From Pedobacter cryoconitis (GTDB taxonomy: Bacteria > Bacteroidota > Bacteroidia > Sphingobacteriales > Sphingobacteriaceae), in the NCBI RefSeq assembly GCF_001590605.1, contig NZ_CP014504.1, positions 930,001 to 994,000 of the forward strand: 64,000 nucleotides of DNA, written 5' to 3'. The position numbers were made by a program, and so were the translations under genes. This document shows, in pieces, positions 53,907 through 62,478 of the stretch; the first letter of the stretch is position 1, and each line of letters starts with the position of its first letter. The notes under the pieces were generated by a model. That model searched no databases, was not told the origin of the DNA, and worked only from the letters and a program-made list of their open reading frames with translations.

Positions 53907-54857
53907 ATGAACCGAATAGACCGCCTCTCTGCTATACTCATTCAATTGCAATCACGCAGAACGATCAGAGCACAGGATATTGCTAACCGTTTTGAAATTA
54001 GCTTGCGAACAGTATATCGGGACATAAGATCTCTGGAAGAAGCTGGAATACCAATTATTGGTGAAGCAGGGGTGGGATATTCACTGACAGATGGCTACAG
54101 GTTACCGCCGGTGATGTTTACCCGTGAAGAAGCTACAGCATTCATTACTGCAGAAAAGCTAGTCGTAAATCTCACTGATACTGCGAATGGTAGTTCTTAC
54201 AGCAACGCGCTTTATAAGATAAGAGCTGTTTTGAAAAGTGCAGATAAAGATTACCTTGAAAATCTGGATGACAAAATAGAGGTATTTAAGGCTACGCATG
54301 TATCACCAGCACTTCATGCGCATCATAACCCTTTACAAAGTATCTTGAATGCCATTGCAGGGAAAAACGTAATGCAATTAAATTATTTTGCCTACTACAG
54401 GCAAGAACATACATCAAGGCTGATTGAACCAGTTGGTGTATTTTATCTGGATAACTACTGGCATCTGATTGCTTATTGCAGAGAAAGAGAAGCGTATAGA
54501 GATTTTCGTTTTGACAGGATCACAGATCTTAGTACATGCCCGGAACTCTATAATGACCGTCATCCATCGCTGAAAAATTATCTCCGTGATATGTTTAAAG
54601 AGATTAAGTTGGAAGAAGTGATTATAAAAGTTGACCAGTATGCTTATCCATATCTTGGACAGCAAAAGTATTATCATGGATATGTAACTGAAAATCAGCT
54701 GGAGGATGGCATTGAAATACAGTTTCTCACTAATTCTTTAGAGGGTTTTGCCCGTTGGTTTATTGCTTTCGCTGATCACGCTGTTGTTTTACAACCAGAG
54801 GCATTGCTGGCCAGAGTGAGATGTATTTATGCTGGTATTGGTGAAAAACTCGCTTAA
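53907..54857 (+). CDS. WYL-domain transcriptional regulator (YafY/DeoR-like)
   Basis: The 316-residue protein has an N-terminal HTH_11 winged helix (1-55: RLSAILIQLQSRRTIRAQDI and ISLRTVYRDIRSLEEAGIPI) and a WYL ligand domain (about 140-225; LDNYWHLIAYCREREAYRDF, then RFDRI), with a WCX-like C-terminus. WYL proteins sense small molecules or nucleic acids and act as repressors or activators. The DinB gene begins 68 bases downstream on the same strand and is its probable target or operon mate. Confidence 0.92.
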   Translation: MNRIDRLSAILIQLQSRRTIRAQDIANRFEISLRTVYRDIRSLEEAGIPIIGEAGVGYSLTDGYRLPPVMFTREEATAFITAEKLVVNLTDTANGSSYSNALYKIRAVLKSADKDYLENLDDKIEVFKATHVSPALHAHHNPLQSILNAIAGKNVMQLNYFAYYRQEHTSRLIEPVGVFYLDNYWHLIAYCREREAYRDFRFDRITDLSTCPELYNDRHPSLKNYLRDMFKEIKLEEVIIKVDQYAYPYLGQQKYYHGYVTENQLEDGIEIQFLTNSLEGFARWFIAFADHAVVLQPEALLARVRCIYAGIGEKLA

Positions 54858-54925
54858 TAAAAAGAGCTACTGACATAGGGTTGTCATCGGGCATTTGTTT
54901 CTTTGACTTAACAAATAAAACAAAT

Positions 54926-55426
54926 ATGACGTCAACTATTCAAAACTTACTAAAAGAACTAACCGAGGAATCGATAGTTACCCGTAAAATGCTGGAACGT
55001 ACTCCAGCTGATCAGCTGGATTGGCAGCCGCATGAAAAAAGTATGTCTATCAGTAAATTGGCTGGACATATTGCTGAATTACCAGGTTGGGTGAGCATGA
55101 CTTTGAAAACGGATGGACTAAATTTTGCAGACCAGGGTTATCAGGCGCCAGTGTGGAATTCTAATTCAGAATTACTTGAAATCTTTGAAAAATCATTGGC
55201 TGAAGCAGTGGCAACGCTGCAAACTACAAAAGAAGAAGATTTATTGCCAAACTGGACATTAAAAAATGGGGAGCAGGTGCTGATGTCAAAAACAAAAGGG
55301 GAAGTTATCCGGCATTCTATGAGTCAGATTGTTCACCATCGTGCTCAGTTAGGCGTTTATCTTCGTTTATTGGATATCCCTCTTCCGGGTAGTTATGGGC
55401 CAAGTGCAGATGATCCGAATTTATAA
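54926..55426 (+). CDS. DinB/YfiT-family metal-dependent protein
   Basis: The ATG at 54926 gives 166 residues starting MTSTIQNLLKELTEES; a TTG at 54881 would add 15 unlikely residues. The four-helix DinB fold is recognisable with metal-ligand His in KLAGHIAELPGW and the pair in VIRHSMSQIVHHRAQLGVYL, then the family end DIPLPGSYGPSADDP. DinB-like proteins are thiol transferases or hydrolases of the bacillithiol/mycothiol type, often of unknown substrate. It follows the WYL regulator and precedes a terminator. Confidence 0.9.
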   Translation: MTSTIQNLLKELTEESIVTRKMLERTPADQLDWQPHEKSMSISKLAGHIAELPGWVSMTLKTDGLNFADQGYQAPVWNSNSELLEIFEKSLAEAVATLQTTKEEDLLPNWTLKNGEQVLMSKTKGEVIRHSMSQIVHHRAQLGVYLRLLDIPLPGSYGPSADDPNL

Positions 55427-55442
55427 GCTTTATATTTTCTTT

Positions 55443-55481
55443 AAAAAAAGGCCTTCATCTTATTATGAAAGCCTTTTTTTT
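55443..55481 (+). terminator. Rho-independent terminator after the DinB gene
   Basis: AAAAAAAGGCCTTCAT pairs with ATGAAAGCCTTTTTTT (one mismatch) around a short loop and ends in a T-run. The symmetric A/T tails allow action in both directions. Confidence 0.9.
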
Positions 55482-55505
55482 AGTTATTTCTTTTAACTTC
55501 GCAAG

Positions 55506-55715
55506 ATGTCAATAGAAGAATTAGAAGCCTATTTTACTGGAATAAATTTACCTGATCAAATTGAACTGGAACGTGGGGTTATGGTCATGAATGTACCTCT
55601 TTTTTTAGAGTCACATCTAAATTATGTAAAGATCAATCCTGACTTAAGATCTGCTGAAGTTTTTATTCACCGCTTAAATCAACTGAAGGATAGGTTAGAA
55701 GAACTTAATGCCTGA
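55506..55715 (+). CDS. Small DUF6965-like protein
   Basis: This 69-residue soluble protein begins MSIEELEAYFTGINLPDQIE and continues VPLFLESHLNYVKINPDLRS; the end is a helix (FIHRLNQLKDRLEELNA). The pattern matches short Bacteroidota proteins I know as DUF6965 (EELEAYF, then LP-x-IxLExGV, then VPxFVxSH). No function is known. It lies behind the DinB terminator and converges on mauE with 4 bases between the stops. Confidence 0.7.
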   Translation: MSIEELEAYFTGINLPDQIELERGVMVMNVPLFLESHLNYVKINPDLRSAEVFIHRLNQLKDRLEELNA

Positions 55716-55719
55716 TTTC

Positions 55720-56139
55720 TTATACTTCCATTAGTATTACCCCTGCGAGGGCAATCAATGTCAGTACAATGTTTACTTTAAAGTGGTTAGACCATCCTAA
55801 TTTTGCAAATAAACCACCGCAAGCACATGGGTATTGGTCATAGATTTTAAAGACCACTCCTCCCACATAAAGTGTAAATGCACCCATCATAAAAAAGGAT
55901 GAATACATTCCTATCAACCTGGTCTGTGGAATTAACAATAATCCAACTAAGATAAGCTCAGACAATGGTAAAACGTAAACTAGAATCTTTCCCACCCATT
56001 GGGGAAATACCTGTGTCATCAGTGCTTGTTTAAACTGATGGAGATTAAATAGTTTTGATAAGGCTGCATATGCCCATAACAAAACGAGCATTCCGGTAAT
56101 GATGATAATAAAAGGATGTAGGTTCATAATTTTATACAT
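55720..56139 (-). CDS. MauE/DoxX-type membrane protein
   Basis: The 139-residue protein has four transmembrane helices and the MauE features AYAALSKLFNLHQFKQAL, VLPLSELILVGLLLIP and YPCACGGLF with a CxC pair. MauE-type proteins help disulfide formation or redox maturation in the periplasm; in Bacteroidota short versions often accompany peptide or thioredoxin genes. The start at 56139 is used (MYKIMNL); an internal ATG at 56127 is possible. A GGGACA-AA-TGTCCC operator-like element lies about 160 bases upstream, downstream of the Crp/Fnr gene on the same strand. Confidence 0.85.
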   Translation of the reverse strand: MYKIMNLHPFIIIITGMLVLLWAYAALSKLFNLHQFKQALMTQVFPQWVGKILVYVLPLSELILVGLLLIPQTRLIGMYSSFFMMGAFTLYVGGVVFKIYDQYPCACGGLFAKLGWSNHFKVNIVLTLIALAGVILMEV

Positions 56140-56297
56140 TAGGTTAATTCCAAATCAATTAATTGCAGAACTGAACGAAATAGTCATTCTAGGGAAGGAC
56201 GTGTAAAGACATATTTTTGTCAGTCTGCAATTAATAGGGATCGTTAATTTATCTTGTTTGATGAAGGCAATTTACTGACGGATTTGGCGCTAAAAAA

Positions 56298-56317
56298 GGG
56301 ACAAATGTCCCAAAAGG
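56298..56317. repeat. 20-base operator-like element, copy 1
   Basis: GGGACAAATGTCCCAAAAGG occurs here and again at 62479-62498, exactly, in the same orientation. The core GGGACA-AA-TGTCCC is a perfect 6-bp dyad. Both copies lie upstream of minus-strand genes (mauE and the GT2 gene). Confidence 0.8.
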
Positions 56318-56332
56318 ATTAAAGTTATAGTA

Positions 56333-56371
56333 CAAAAAAAAAGCTGTAACCCCTGGTAGAGGGAAACAGCT
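56333..56371 (-). terminator. Terminator of the Crp/Fnr gene
   Basis: On the minus strand AGCTGT and ACAGCT, with inner CCCTC/GGGG pairing, form a stem followed by nine Ts (the A-run at 56333-56342 on the plus strand). Confidence 0.8.
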
Positions 56372-56449
56372 CGGTAAGGCCGGTAAAATGCCGGCTGGTC
56401 AAATAATTTGAGAAAGTATAAGGGGAAACTGCGCGGTTAACTGCTGATC

Positions 56450-57028
56450 CTAAAATCTTCTGGTTCTGGATCTTATGCGGTTTAGTGTTTTTCGGGATAT
56501 GCCAAGATAGGCGGCAATACTTTCTACTGATGCTTTCCTGAAAATTGCAGGACAATCTCTCATTAAGTGCAAATAATGTTCTTCGGGTGTATAAGCAGCG
56601 AATTCAAGAATTCTCTTCTCACTCATTTGCTGGTAATCCTGCATAATCTTCCGCACATATTCATTTGATTCAGGGAAACTTAGCAATATTTCTTGCACGT
56701 CCTCAAAAGATATGGATAAAAGTACACCAGGCTCCAAGAGTTCTATATAAGTGTCTGAGGGAATCTGATTGAAAAAACTATTGAGTGGAACCATAATGTC
56801 ATTCTCATTCCAGAACCAAAAAGGTACTTTCTTTTCTTCTTTAAAAACAAATCCCATAGCAGATCCTTTTTCGATAAACCAAGCGCGGTTGGGGATTTGT
56901 CCTGGTTTTAAGATAATCTGACTTTTGGCATAATACTCCCTCTTAATCATTTCGTTGAGTTTTAATTCTAACTCTAAACGCAAAGAATTCTTTCCTGCTA
57001 GCAGTCTGAACAATTCTTTATTTTCCAT
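56450..57028 (-). CDS. Crp/Fnr-family transcriptional regulator
   Basis: This 192-residue protein has a cyclic-nucleotide-binding beta roll (about 25-115: SQIILKPGQIPNRAWFIEKG and LLEPGVLLSISFEDV). A dimerisation helix and a short C-terminal HTH (about 165-192, ASVESIAAYLGISRKTLNRI) follow. The residues that bind cAMP in E. coli Crp are not conserved, so the signal is something else, as usual in Bacteroidota members. It has no Fe-S cysteines of Fnr. A TGTGT-N6-TCACA site lies about 360 bases upstream; the GGGACA dyad sits just behind it in front of mauE. Confidence 0.92.
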   Translation of the reverse strand: MENKELFRLLAGKNSLRLELELKLNEMIKREYYAKSQIILKPGQIPNRAWFIEKGSAMGFVFKEEKKVPFWFWNENDIMVPLNSFFNQIPSDTYIELLEPGVLLSISFEDVQEILLSFPESNEYVRKIMQDYQQMSEKRILEFAAYTPEEHYLHLMRDCPAIFRKASVESIAAYLGISRKTLNRIRSRTRRF

Positions 57029-57381
57029 TTCATATTATAATTTAAAAATGACACGAATTATTAATTAGTCTGTAAATGTGATCTGCACTTAAAGTCTAGA
57101 TTTTATGCAAATCATTATAAAATAACTCAATATTTTATTGTTAAGTTGGTACGAGCAGTTTGATGTGCATACATGGTGTTATAGGTTAATAATCAACAAA
57201 ATACGAAAAATATCATTTACTTTAATTATTATAAAAATAAATGTATTAACAATTCTCTATCAATTAAGAACTTTATATTCTCTTTATACTCAAAACATTG
57301 CTTAGAACCTTATTAATCTGATGTTTTTAAAAATATTTAGAAATTTAGCTGGGGAAAAATCTTTGATTTTATACACATATA

Positions 57382-57407
57382 TGTGATGTGTCATTTGTCA
57401 CATCACA
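57382..57407. promoter_or_regulatory. Crp/Fnr-type dyad
   Basis: TGTGATGTG and CACATCACA are perfect 9-bp arms 8 bases apart. The centre contains TGTGT-CATTTG-TCACA (57387-57402), one base off the classic TGTGA-N6-TCACA Crp site. A second palindrome, CACATATATGTG, adjoins it at 57374-57385. Confidence 0.5.
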
Positions 57408-57666
57408 ATTGGCTTATTGATTCTATGCTTTTTTATTTATGTTATTTATTTAGGGTCATTAGTTCCACGAAATTTGAAATTATAATTTGCGTTTATTAGT
57501 ACTGAATTTTTATAATTATTTAGTTATCAATATGAGAATTATGATTTAATCCGATTCAAACGCTTTGAAAAATCAATTGATATACTGAATTTATATTTAT
57601 TGGTTTGTTCTGCAGTAGGATGATTTTGCTGGTGTTAATTTGCAGTATGGAAAAATGGCGATATCA

Positions 57667-57718
57667 AAAAATAATAACAGCGTGCATAAATGTAATTTAT
57701 GTACGCTGTTATTATTTT
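57667..57718. terminator. Terminator behind the GH78 gene
   Basis: Arms of 24 bases (AATAATAACAGCGTGCATAA with TTATGTACGCTGTTATTATT at the core; one wobble) enclose a 3-base loop GTA, with A/T tails on both sides. It follows the GH78 stop by about 110 bases on the minus strand. Confidence 0.85.
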
Positions 57719-57828
57719 GGATGTTTGATTTTTGTATATAGCGTATAGAAATTAAATAGACTGCTTGCTCATCAATAAATTTCAGGATGGGCAAATGGAG
57801 CAGGCTATTATAGTTCATATAATTAGGT

Positions 57829-60213
57829 CTAAATAACGATAACTTGTTTGCCTCCGCGTAATTTGACTTCCTGCCCTTTCCAGTTAAATGTTCCTGAGGT
57901 TTGTTGTGGTAGTAAAATCTCTGCATGGATTCCGTCTTTTCCAGTTCGTTTAAGTGTAACAGATACTTTTCCAGAAGGAATAGGCATTGTACCAGTAACT
58001 TCTTTTAATTCACCTAAAGAGGGTTTAATTAATACTGATTTAAAACCAGGGCTTTCTGGCATGATACCGCAGATCGTAGCTAGAAAATCATAATCCGGAC
58101 TCGCACTCCAAGCATGACAATCAGACCTGGTAGGTTCAGGTTTTTCTGCGAAAGTTGTTAATCCCATTTTTAGCATAGCTCTCCATGGTTTGAGCTCCTG
58201 ATAATATAGATCGCCCATCTCAGCCTTTTTTAAAGCCTGCGTTAAATAAAATCGATAAAAAAAAGTAACCTGACCAATTGATTTATCATTCAGAACCTTT
58301 CTCATCATTGTTTGTGCTTCCTGTAGTGTAACACCTCCACTTAGTATGGCCCAAATACCTGCATGCTGACTATAGGTTAGTTTTTCTGGGGTATCTGCCA
58401 TCAAGCCATTTGCTTCATTATAACAGTACCAGTAAGTGTGGTTATTCAATTCTGATGCGAGCATTACCTGATCATCCGCCTGTGCGGAATGGTTAAAAGC
58501 TCTGAATAGTTCTGCGGCTTGATTTAAGGTATAGGCATATTGTAAAGTGATGATAGAAGAGTTTCCCTGATCAGCTCCTGGAGCGGTGCCCCATTCATTG
58601 AAATTATCCCAGTCTACAAAATTCCACCATGTGAGGGGGCCTAACATCTTTTTCTTTTGATCAACACGGGTATGAAACCATTCCAGCGTCTCATTGATAG
58701 CCGGAAGAAATTGTTTGACAAAGGCATCATCATGCCGATGCATCCAATAATCATGAACCATAGATACCCAAAATAAAGAGAAGGTGGGAATGATTTGTAA
58801 TCTGTTGCTTGGATAACGCCCTTGCGTTAATCCTTCGGGAGTGCGGGAATGATAAAAATCAAGAATCGCTTTTCGCATGAGCCTGTCATCGCCAGAGGTA
58901 TAAAGAGAGATTAAAGCTTGTATACGACTATCGCCTGTATATTGTAATTGCTCATAATATGGCGTGTCATAATACATATCTCCAGCACAAAGTTGTGCTG
59001 TACGCCAGCCTACCTTCCATATTTCCTGTAATGAAGGATCATTGCTGGAAAATGAAGCCTTCATTTTTAGCGGATAGCCCGTTTTCATCCCATATATATC
59101 ATTCAAAATCAATGGGGCATCAGCAGTCATAATATCCAGCTGCAAATACCGGTAAGCTCTAAACCATAAAGGACGGAATTTTCTATTCCCTTCACCATCG
59201 GGCATAAAAATGTCGTAATTTCCTTTAATTTCTTTTCCTTCTATCTCATTTCTATTCCCTTTTTGATTTTGTTTATCAAATAATGCCTCAGAATATGTCA
59301 TCTTGACTCTCGATCCTTTGCCGCCTGAAACTATTAATTCGGGATAAGCAGCTGTCATTGCCTGCTGGTCCAGTAAAATACTGACCCTTTGGTTAGCTGG
59401 AATAGTAAGTGGGCTCTTCCCTGTTAGCAAATCTTTTGTTACTTTAATACTGTTTGTACGGCGGATGGCTGGAAAACGTAATATACTTTCCGTAAATAAG
59501 GGAATATTTCTTGGCGCTAAAGTCCATAAATTATCAGTTCCATAGCCTACAGGCTGAGGATGTGTGAGCTCTGCTGCAGCGTTCCACGAAGCATCATTAT
59601 ATTCAAGAGTTTCCCAATCCCATAGATACAATTTGCCATCTACCTGGTCCCCCGGGCCAACGACCATATAGGCTTTTAATCTTTCTCCATTATCCAGAGA
59701 ACAGGGGATATAGGCATTACTTTTTTTGACCTTCCAGCTCAGATTAGTATTGACCATTTGCTCTGCGTCAGAATTACCCTGCAGGACAAAAGCTGTTTGA
59801 TTAGAAACTTGTGCCACAGGAGCAAGGTTACCCATATTCCATACCAATGCGGCAAGAATATTCTCTCCTTCGGTTAAATAGGGAGCGATATCTATGGTTT
59901 CATAAAACCAGTTAAACAGGTCACCGCGAGCCGGGCCTGAGCAAACCGCTTTACCGTTTACAAATAGACGATAGCGATTATCTGCACTTACATGAATTAA
60001 AAAGGATTTTGGTTTAGTAGCTGTAGGAAGTAGAAAAGTTTTTCGGAAATGATAGACTCCGTATTCACGTTGTTGTGTGGCTGGAGAAGTAATCCAGGAT
60101 GCAGGCCATGCATTTTGAAGCAATTGTGGATTATTGGAGGGTGGCGCCTGACTCATTACCTGATTTATGCCACAGAATATGGTGCACATTATAAGGATTA
60201 ATCTGAATTTCAT
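57829..60213 (-). CDS. Glycoside hydrolase family 78 (alpha-L-rhamnosidase)
   Basis: The 794-residue protein has a signal peptide (about 1-22), a lectin-like beta-sandwich N-terminal region (WITSPATQQREYGVYHFRKT and ADNRYRLFVNGKAVCSGPAR), a second sandwich domain (about 245-385), then the (alpha/alpha)6 barrel with YYDTPYYEQLQYTGDSR carrying Asp416, Glu421 and Asp428, the family's acidic triad. It should release terminal alpha-L-rhamnose in the periplasm. The neighbouring sigma/FecR/SusC module points to a small polysaccharide-use locus. The start at 60213 gives a good signal peptide. Confidence 0.92.
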   Translation of the reverse strand: MKFRLILIMCTIFCGINQVMSQAPPSNNPQLLQNAWPASWITSPATQQREYGVYHFRKTFLLPTATKPKSFLIHVSADNRYRLFVNGKAVCSGPARGDLFNWFYETIDIAPYLTEGENILAALVWNMGNLAPVAQVSNQTAFVLQGNSDAEQMVNTNLSWKVKKSNAYIPCSLDNGERLKAYMVVGPGDQVDGKLYLWDWETLEYNDASWNAAAELTHPQPVGYGTDNLWTLAPRNIPLFTESILRFPAIRRTNSIKVTKDLLTGKSPLTIPANQRVSILLDQQAMTAAYPELIVSGGKGSRVKMTYSEALFDKQNQKGNRNEIEGKEIKGNYDIFMPDGEGNRKFRPLWFRAYRYLQLDIMTADAPLILNDIYGMKTGYPLKMKASFSSNDPSLQEIWKVGWRTAQLCAGDMYYDTPYYEQLQYTGDSRIQALISLYTSGDDRLMRKAILDFYHSRTPEGLTQGRYPSNRLQIIPTFSLFWVSMVHDYWMHRHDDAFVKQFLPAINETLEWFHTRVDQKKKMLGPLTWWNFVDWDNFNEWGTAPGADQGNSSIITLQYAYTLNQAAELFRAFNHSAQADDQVMLASELNNHTYWYCYNEANGLMADTPEKLTYSQHAGIWAILSGGVTLQEAQTMMRKVLNDKSIGQVTFFYRFYLTQALKKAEMGDLYYQELKPWRAMLKMGLTTFAEKPEPTRSDCHAWSASPDYDFLATICGIMPESPGFKSVLIKPSLGELKEVTGTMPIPSGKVSVTLKRTGKDGIHAEILLPQQTSGTFNWKGQEVKLRGGKQVIVI

Positions 60214-60522
60214 AAGCTCAGTTTATACAAAGGTGTCGGATATATTTGGTTTTATTAAAATGGTAAAAAAACCGATTCTATACATATGTGTAAATGTGAT
60301 AGTCGGCATGGCGAATTTACATAATTCTTTATATTTTAGATAGTTAGTTTTAAAAATAGGTGTAAATACGTTGATTTGGAATTCACTATTTTTTAAATAA
60401 ATGCGGTCATTATTTTTTTAAATGCATTTAGCCGGATTCAACTTTCTGCTTATTAAAAATTTAGAAAATAGATTTTTGCCAGTACTGAAAATTTTGTGAT
60501 TTAACCACTTAGTTATATAAAT
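60214..60522. other. Divergent promoter region of the GH78 and sigma factor genes
   Basis: The 309 AT-rich bases carry no credible gene. A TTTTTGCC-AGTACTGAAA stretch ahead of TTAGTTAT and the ATG (60475-60522) looks like the sigma gene promoter. The same order of words occurs at 57498-57540 (see findings). ACATATGTG near 60282 recalls the dyads at 57374-57407. Confidence 0.5.
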
Positions 60523-61101
60523 ATGAGAACTACGCAATTGGTTTATCATTCTTACTCTGATGTGGAATTAACTGCTTACTTGAAAGAAGGGGACAGGGCT
60601 GCATTTGAAGAGATTTACGAAAGGTATTGGAAAAAACTCTACAACGAAACTTTTAAACGGTTACGAAATATGGAACTGGTGGAAGAAGTTGTTCAGGATG
60701 TCTTTAGTAATCTCTGGATGAAAAAAGAAAAGAAAAACATTGATAACATCTATCCATATCTTTTAGGGGCTATCCGCTATCAAGTATATATACTTTATAA
60801 AAAGGGTAAAACACCACCACATTTTGAAGCCCCGCTTGATCATCTGCTTTTATCTACACTACAGGCTGATTCTTTATTTAAAGCGAAAGAACTTAAATGG
60901 TGTATTTCTATCTGGCTGACAATGCAACCCGTAAAACGGGCGGAAATTTTCAGAATGAAATATCTGGATGACCGCTCTACAAAAGAGATTAGTGAAATAC
61001 TTCATATTTCCCAAAAAACGGTGCAGAATCAATTACTTCATGCTTTTTCAGACTTACGGGCTTTTTTAAATAGAATTATGGTGTTTTTATATTTATTATA
61101 G
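60523..61101 (+). CDS. FecI-type ECF RNA polymerase sigma factor
   Basis: This 192-residue protein has sigma region 2 (about 20-85: GDRAAFEEIYERYWKKLYNE and VVQDVFSNLWMKKE) and region 4 (about 125-180: AEIFRMKYLDDRSTKEISEI and ISQKTVQNQLLHAFSDL). It belongs to the Bacteroidota FecI group that pairs with FecR and a SusC/D transport system. Here the FecR gene lies 1.5 kb downstream, separated by an opposing GT2 gene. It converges on GT2 with only nine bases between the stops. Confidence 0.92.
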   Translation: MRTTQLVYHSYSDVELTAYLKEGDRAAFEEIYERYWKKLYNETFKRLRNMELVEEVVQDVFSNLWMKKEKKNIDNIYPYLLGAIRYQVYILYKKGKTPPHFEAPLDHLLLSTLQADSLFKAKELKWCISIWLTMQPVKRAEIFRMKYLDDRSTKEISEILHISQKTVQNQLLHAFSDLRAFLNRIMVFLYLL

Positions 61102-61110
61102 TGTTAGTTT

Positions 61111-62433
61111 TTAATTAGCCTTTTGCTCTTCCTCATCTTCGAAAAACTTGATACTCGTATTATTTGAATGTAACCTGGCTATAAAGCCCTGAAAATAATC
61201 ATGGGCAAAAACTCTCGCTCCTGAATTTCGGATATAGTCATCGTCTTCTCCTATCTGAAGATCTTTAAAGGGGTGCTGCTCCCAAAATGATTTTCTATAA
61301 ATCAGACTTGCACCGGTTAGCCAGGGGCGTTTAGAATTACTATTTTTTGTCATCCAATAGCGATTAAGAGTGGGAGCGAAAAATTGCACCTGGTCGATGC
61401 CACAAATGTCAGCATCAGCATTCATTAATGCTTGAACCTGGTGGGAAATCCAATCCTGTGCGTACCAGTCATCATCATCCCAGTGTGTAATTAATTCTCC
61501 ATTGGCTATTTCACAAGCGATATTACGTTTTATGCCTATTTTGCCAATTGGTTCAAAATAAAAATACCTGATGCGTGGATTTTCATGTATTAAATCAATT
61601 ATAGATTCTTTTCCGTCATCAATAATAACGAGTTCAGCATTCATATAATCTTGCTTCAGAAAATTGGCTATCGCATCAGGAATAAAATCTTTACGATTAG
61701 CAGTTGGCATAATACAACTTACCAATGGCAGGTCTGAACTGGTCGAAAAGATAGAGTGCTTTTCACATACTTCCGGAGCATCCATCTTTTTCACCCATTT
61801 TTCTACTCTTATTTTTTTTCTTGGATCTTCATACATTAGGATGCCAGAATTTTCTCTGTGGATGACGCTGATATAACCATCAATGTAGTTATGGGGACGT
61901 ATTTTAGTTTTGGATGACTTCCAGATAAAGTCATTATCTTCTCCAGCCTGCAAGCCGTGGAAGGGTTGCTGGCTCCAGAAAGATTTCCAGTAAGCTAAAG
62001 TTCCACCATAAACCCATGGCTTTTCTTTTTCAGTATCTCTGTAGGTCCAGCTTTTATTGGTAAAAGCAGAAAAAAAATTGATATCGCATAGACCGGTAAT
62101 ATCTGCACCAGAGCTAATTAAAGCATTGGCCTGCTGGCTCACCCAATCCTGCGCATACCAGTCATCATCATCCCAGTGAACAATAATTTCTCCTGTAGCC
62201 CTTTCGCAAGCTATATTTCTAACCTTGCCAAGACTGGTACCGAATGAATTATTATATACGTAATGGATATTTGGATGTTTGGGGATCAGTGAAGCGATAG
62301 AATCTTCACTGTCATCAATAATAACGAGCTCTGCATTTGGATAATCCTGGTGCATAAAAAAATCAATAGCATAGGGAATGAAAATCTGCCTGTTTGCTGT
62401 AGGCATGATGCAGGAAACTAGTGGTAAATCCAT
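61111..62433 (-). CDS. Double-domain family 2 glycosyltransferase
   Basis: The 440-residue protein consists of two GT-A (GT2) domains in tandem, residues 2-205 and 234-425. Each starts LPLVSCIMPTANR, has AELVIIDD and NIACE, and carries HWDDDDWYAQDW (86-97 and 317-328) and the LQ-GED-D acceptor loop (161-168 and 392-399). Both keep the Asp motif, so both may be active. No membrane helix or signal is seen. It uses NDP-sugars on an unknown acceptor. It opposes the sigma and FecR genes around it, and its own upstream carries the GGGACA-AA-TGTCCC element. Confidence 0.9.
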   Translation of the reverse strand: MDLPLVSCIMPTANRQIFIPYAIDFFMHQDYPNAELVIIDDSEDSIASLIPKHPNIHYVYNNSFGTSLGKVRNIACERATGEIIVHWDDDDWYAQDWVSQQANALISSGADITGLCDINFFSAFTNKSWTYRDTEKEKPWVYGGTLAYWKSFWSQQPFHGLQAGEDNDFIWKSSKTKIRPHNYIDGYISVIHRENSGILMYEDPRKKIRVEKWVKKMDAPEVCEKHSIFSTSSDLPLVSCIMPTANRKDFIPDAIANFLKQDYMNAELVIIDDGKESIIDLIHENPRIRYFYFEPIGKIGIKRNIACEIANGELITHWDDDDWYAQDWISHQVQALMNADADICGIDQVQFFAPTLNRYWMTKNSNSKRPWLTGASLIYRKSFWEQHPFKDLQIGEDDDYIRNSGARVFAHDYFQGFIARLHSNNTSIKFFEDEEEQKAN

Positions 62434-62478
62434 AATCAGGTTTTTTTACAATTTAGGCAAGAATGGAAAAGATTCAGA

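Larger units (their letters stand above)
56140..56449. other. Intergenic region between the Crp/Fnr and mauE genes
   Basis: The 310 bases hold, in minus-strand order: a GC-rich hairpin (GCCGG/CCGGC, 56379-56395), the Crp terminator (56333-56371), the 20-base repeat element (56298-56317) and a 158-base leader of mauE. I find no small peptide gene with convincing start and composition on either strand. Confidence 0.6.
57029..57828. other. 800-base AT-rich intergenic region
   Basis: I see no convincing coding frame. The region holds the promoter side of the Crp gene, a cluster of dyads at 57374-57407, a stretch at 57498-57540 resembling the start of the ECF sigma gene at 60523, and the GH78 terminator at 57667-57718. 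A 109-codon minus-strand frame at 57597-57926 overlaps that terminator and the GH78 end and is not credible. Confidence 0.6.

Noticed and set aside
57597..57926. 109-codon minus-strand frame
   Set aside because: It overlaps the GH78 C-terminus in another frame and reads through the GH78 terminator hairpin; composition is not protein-like.
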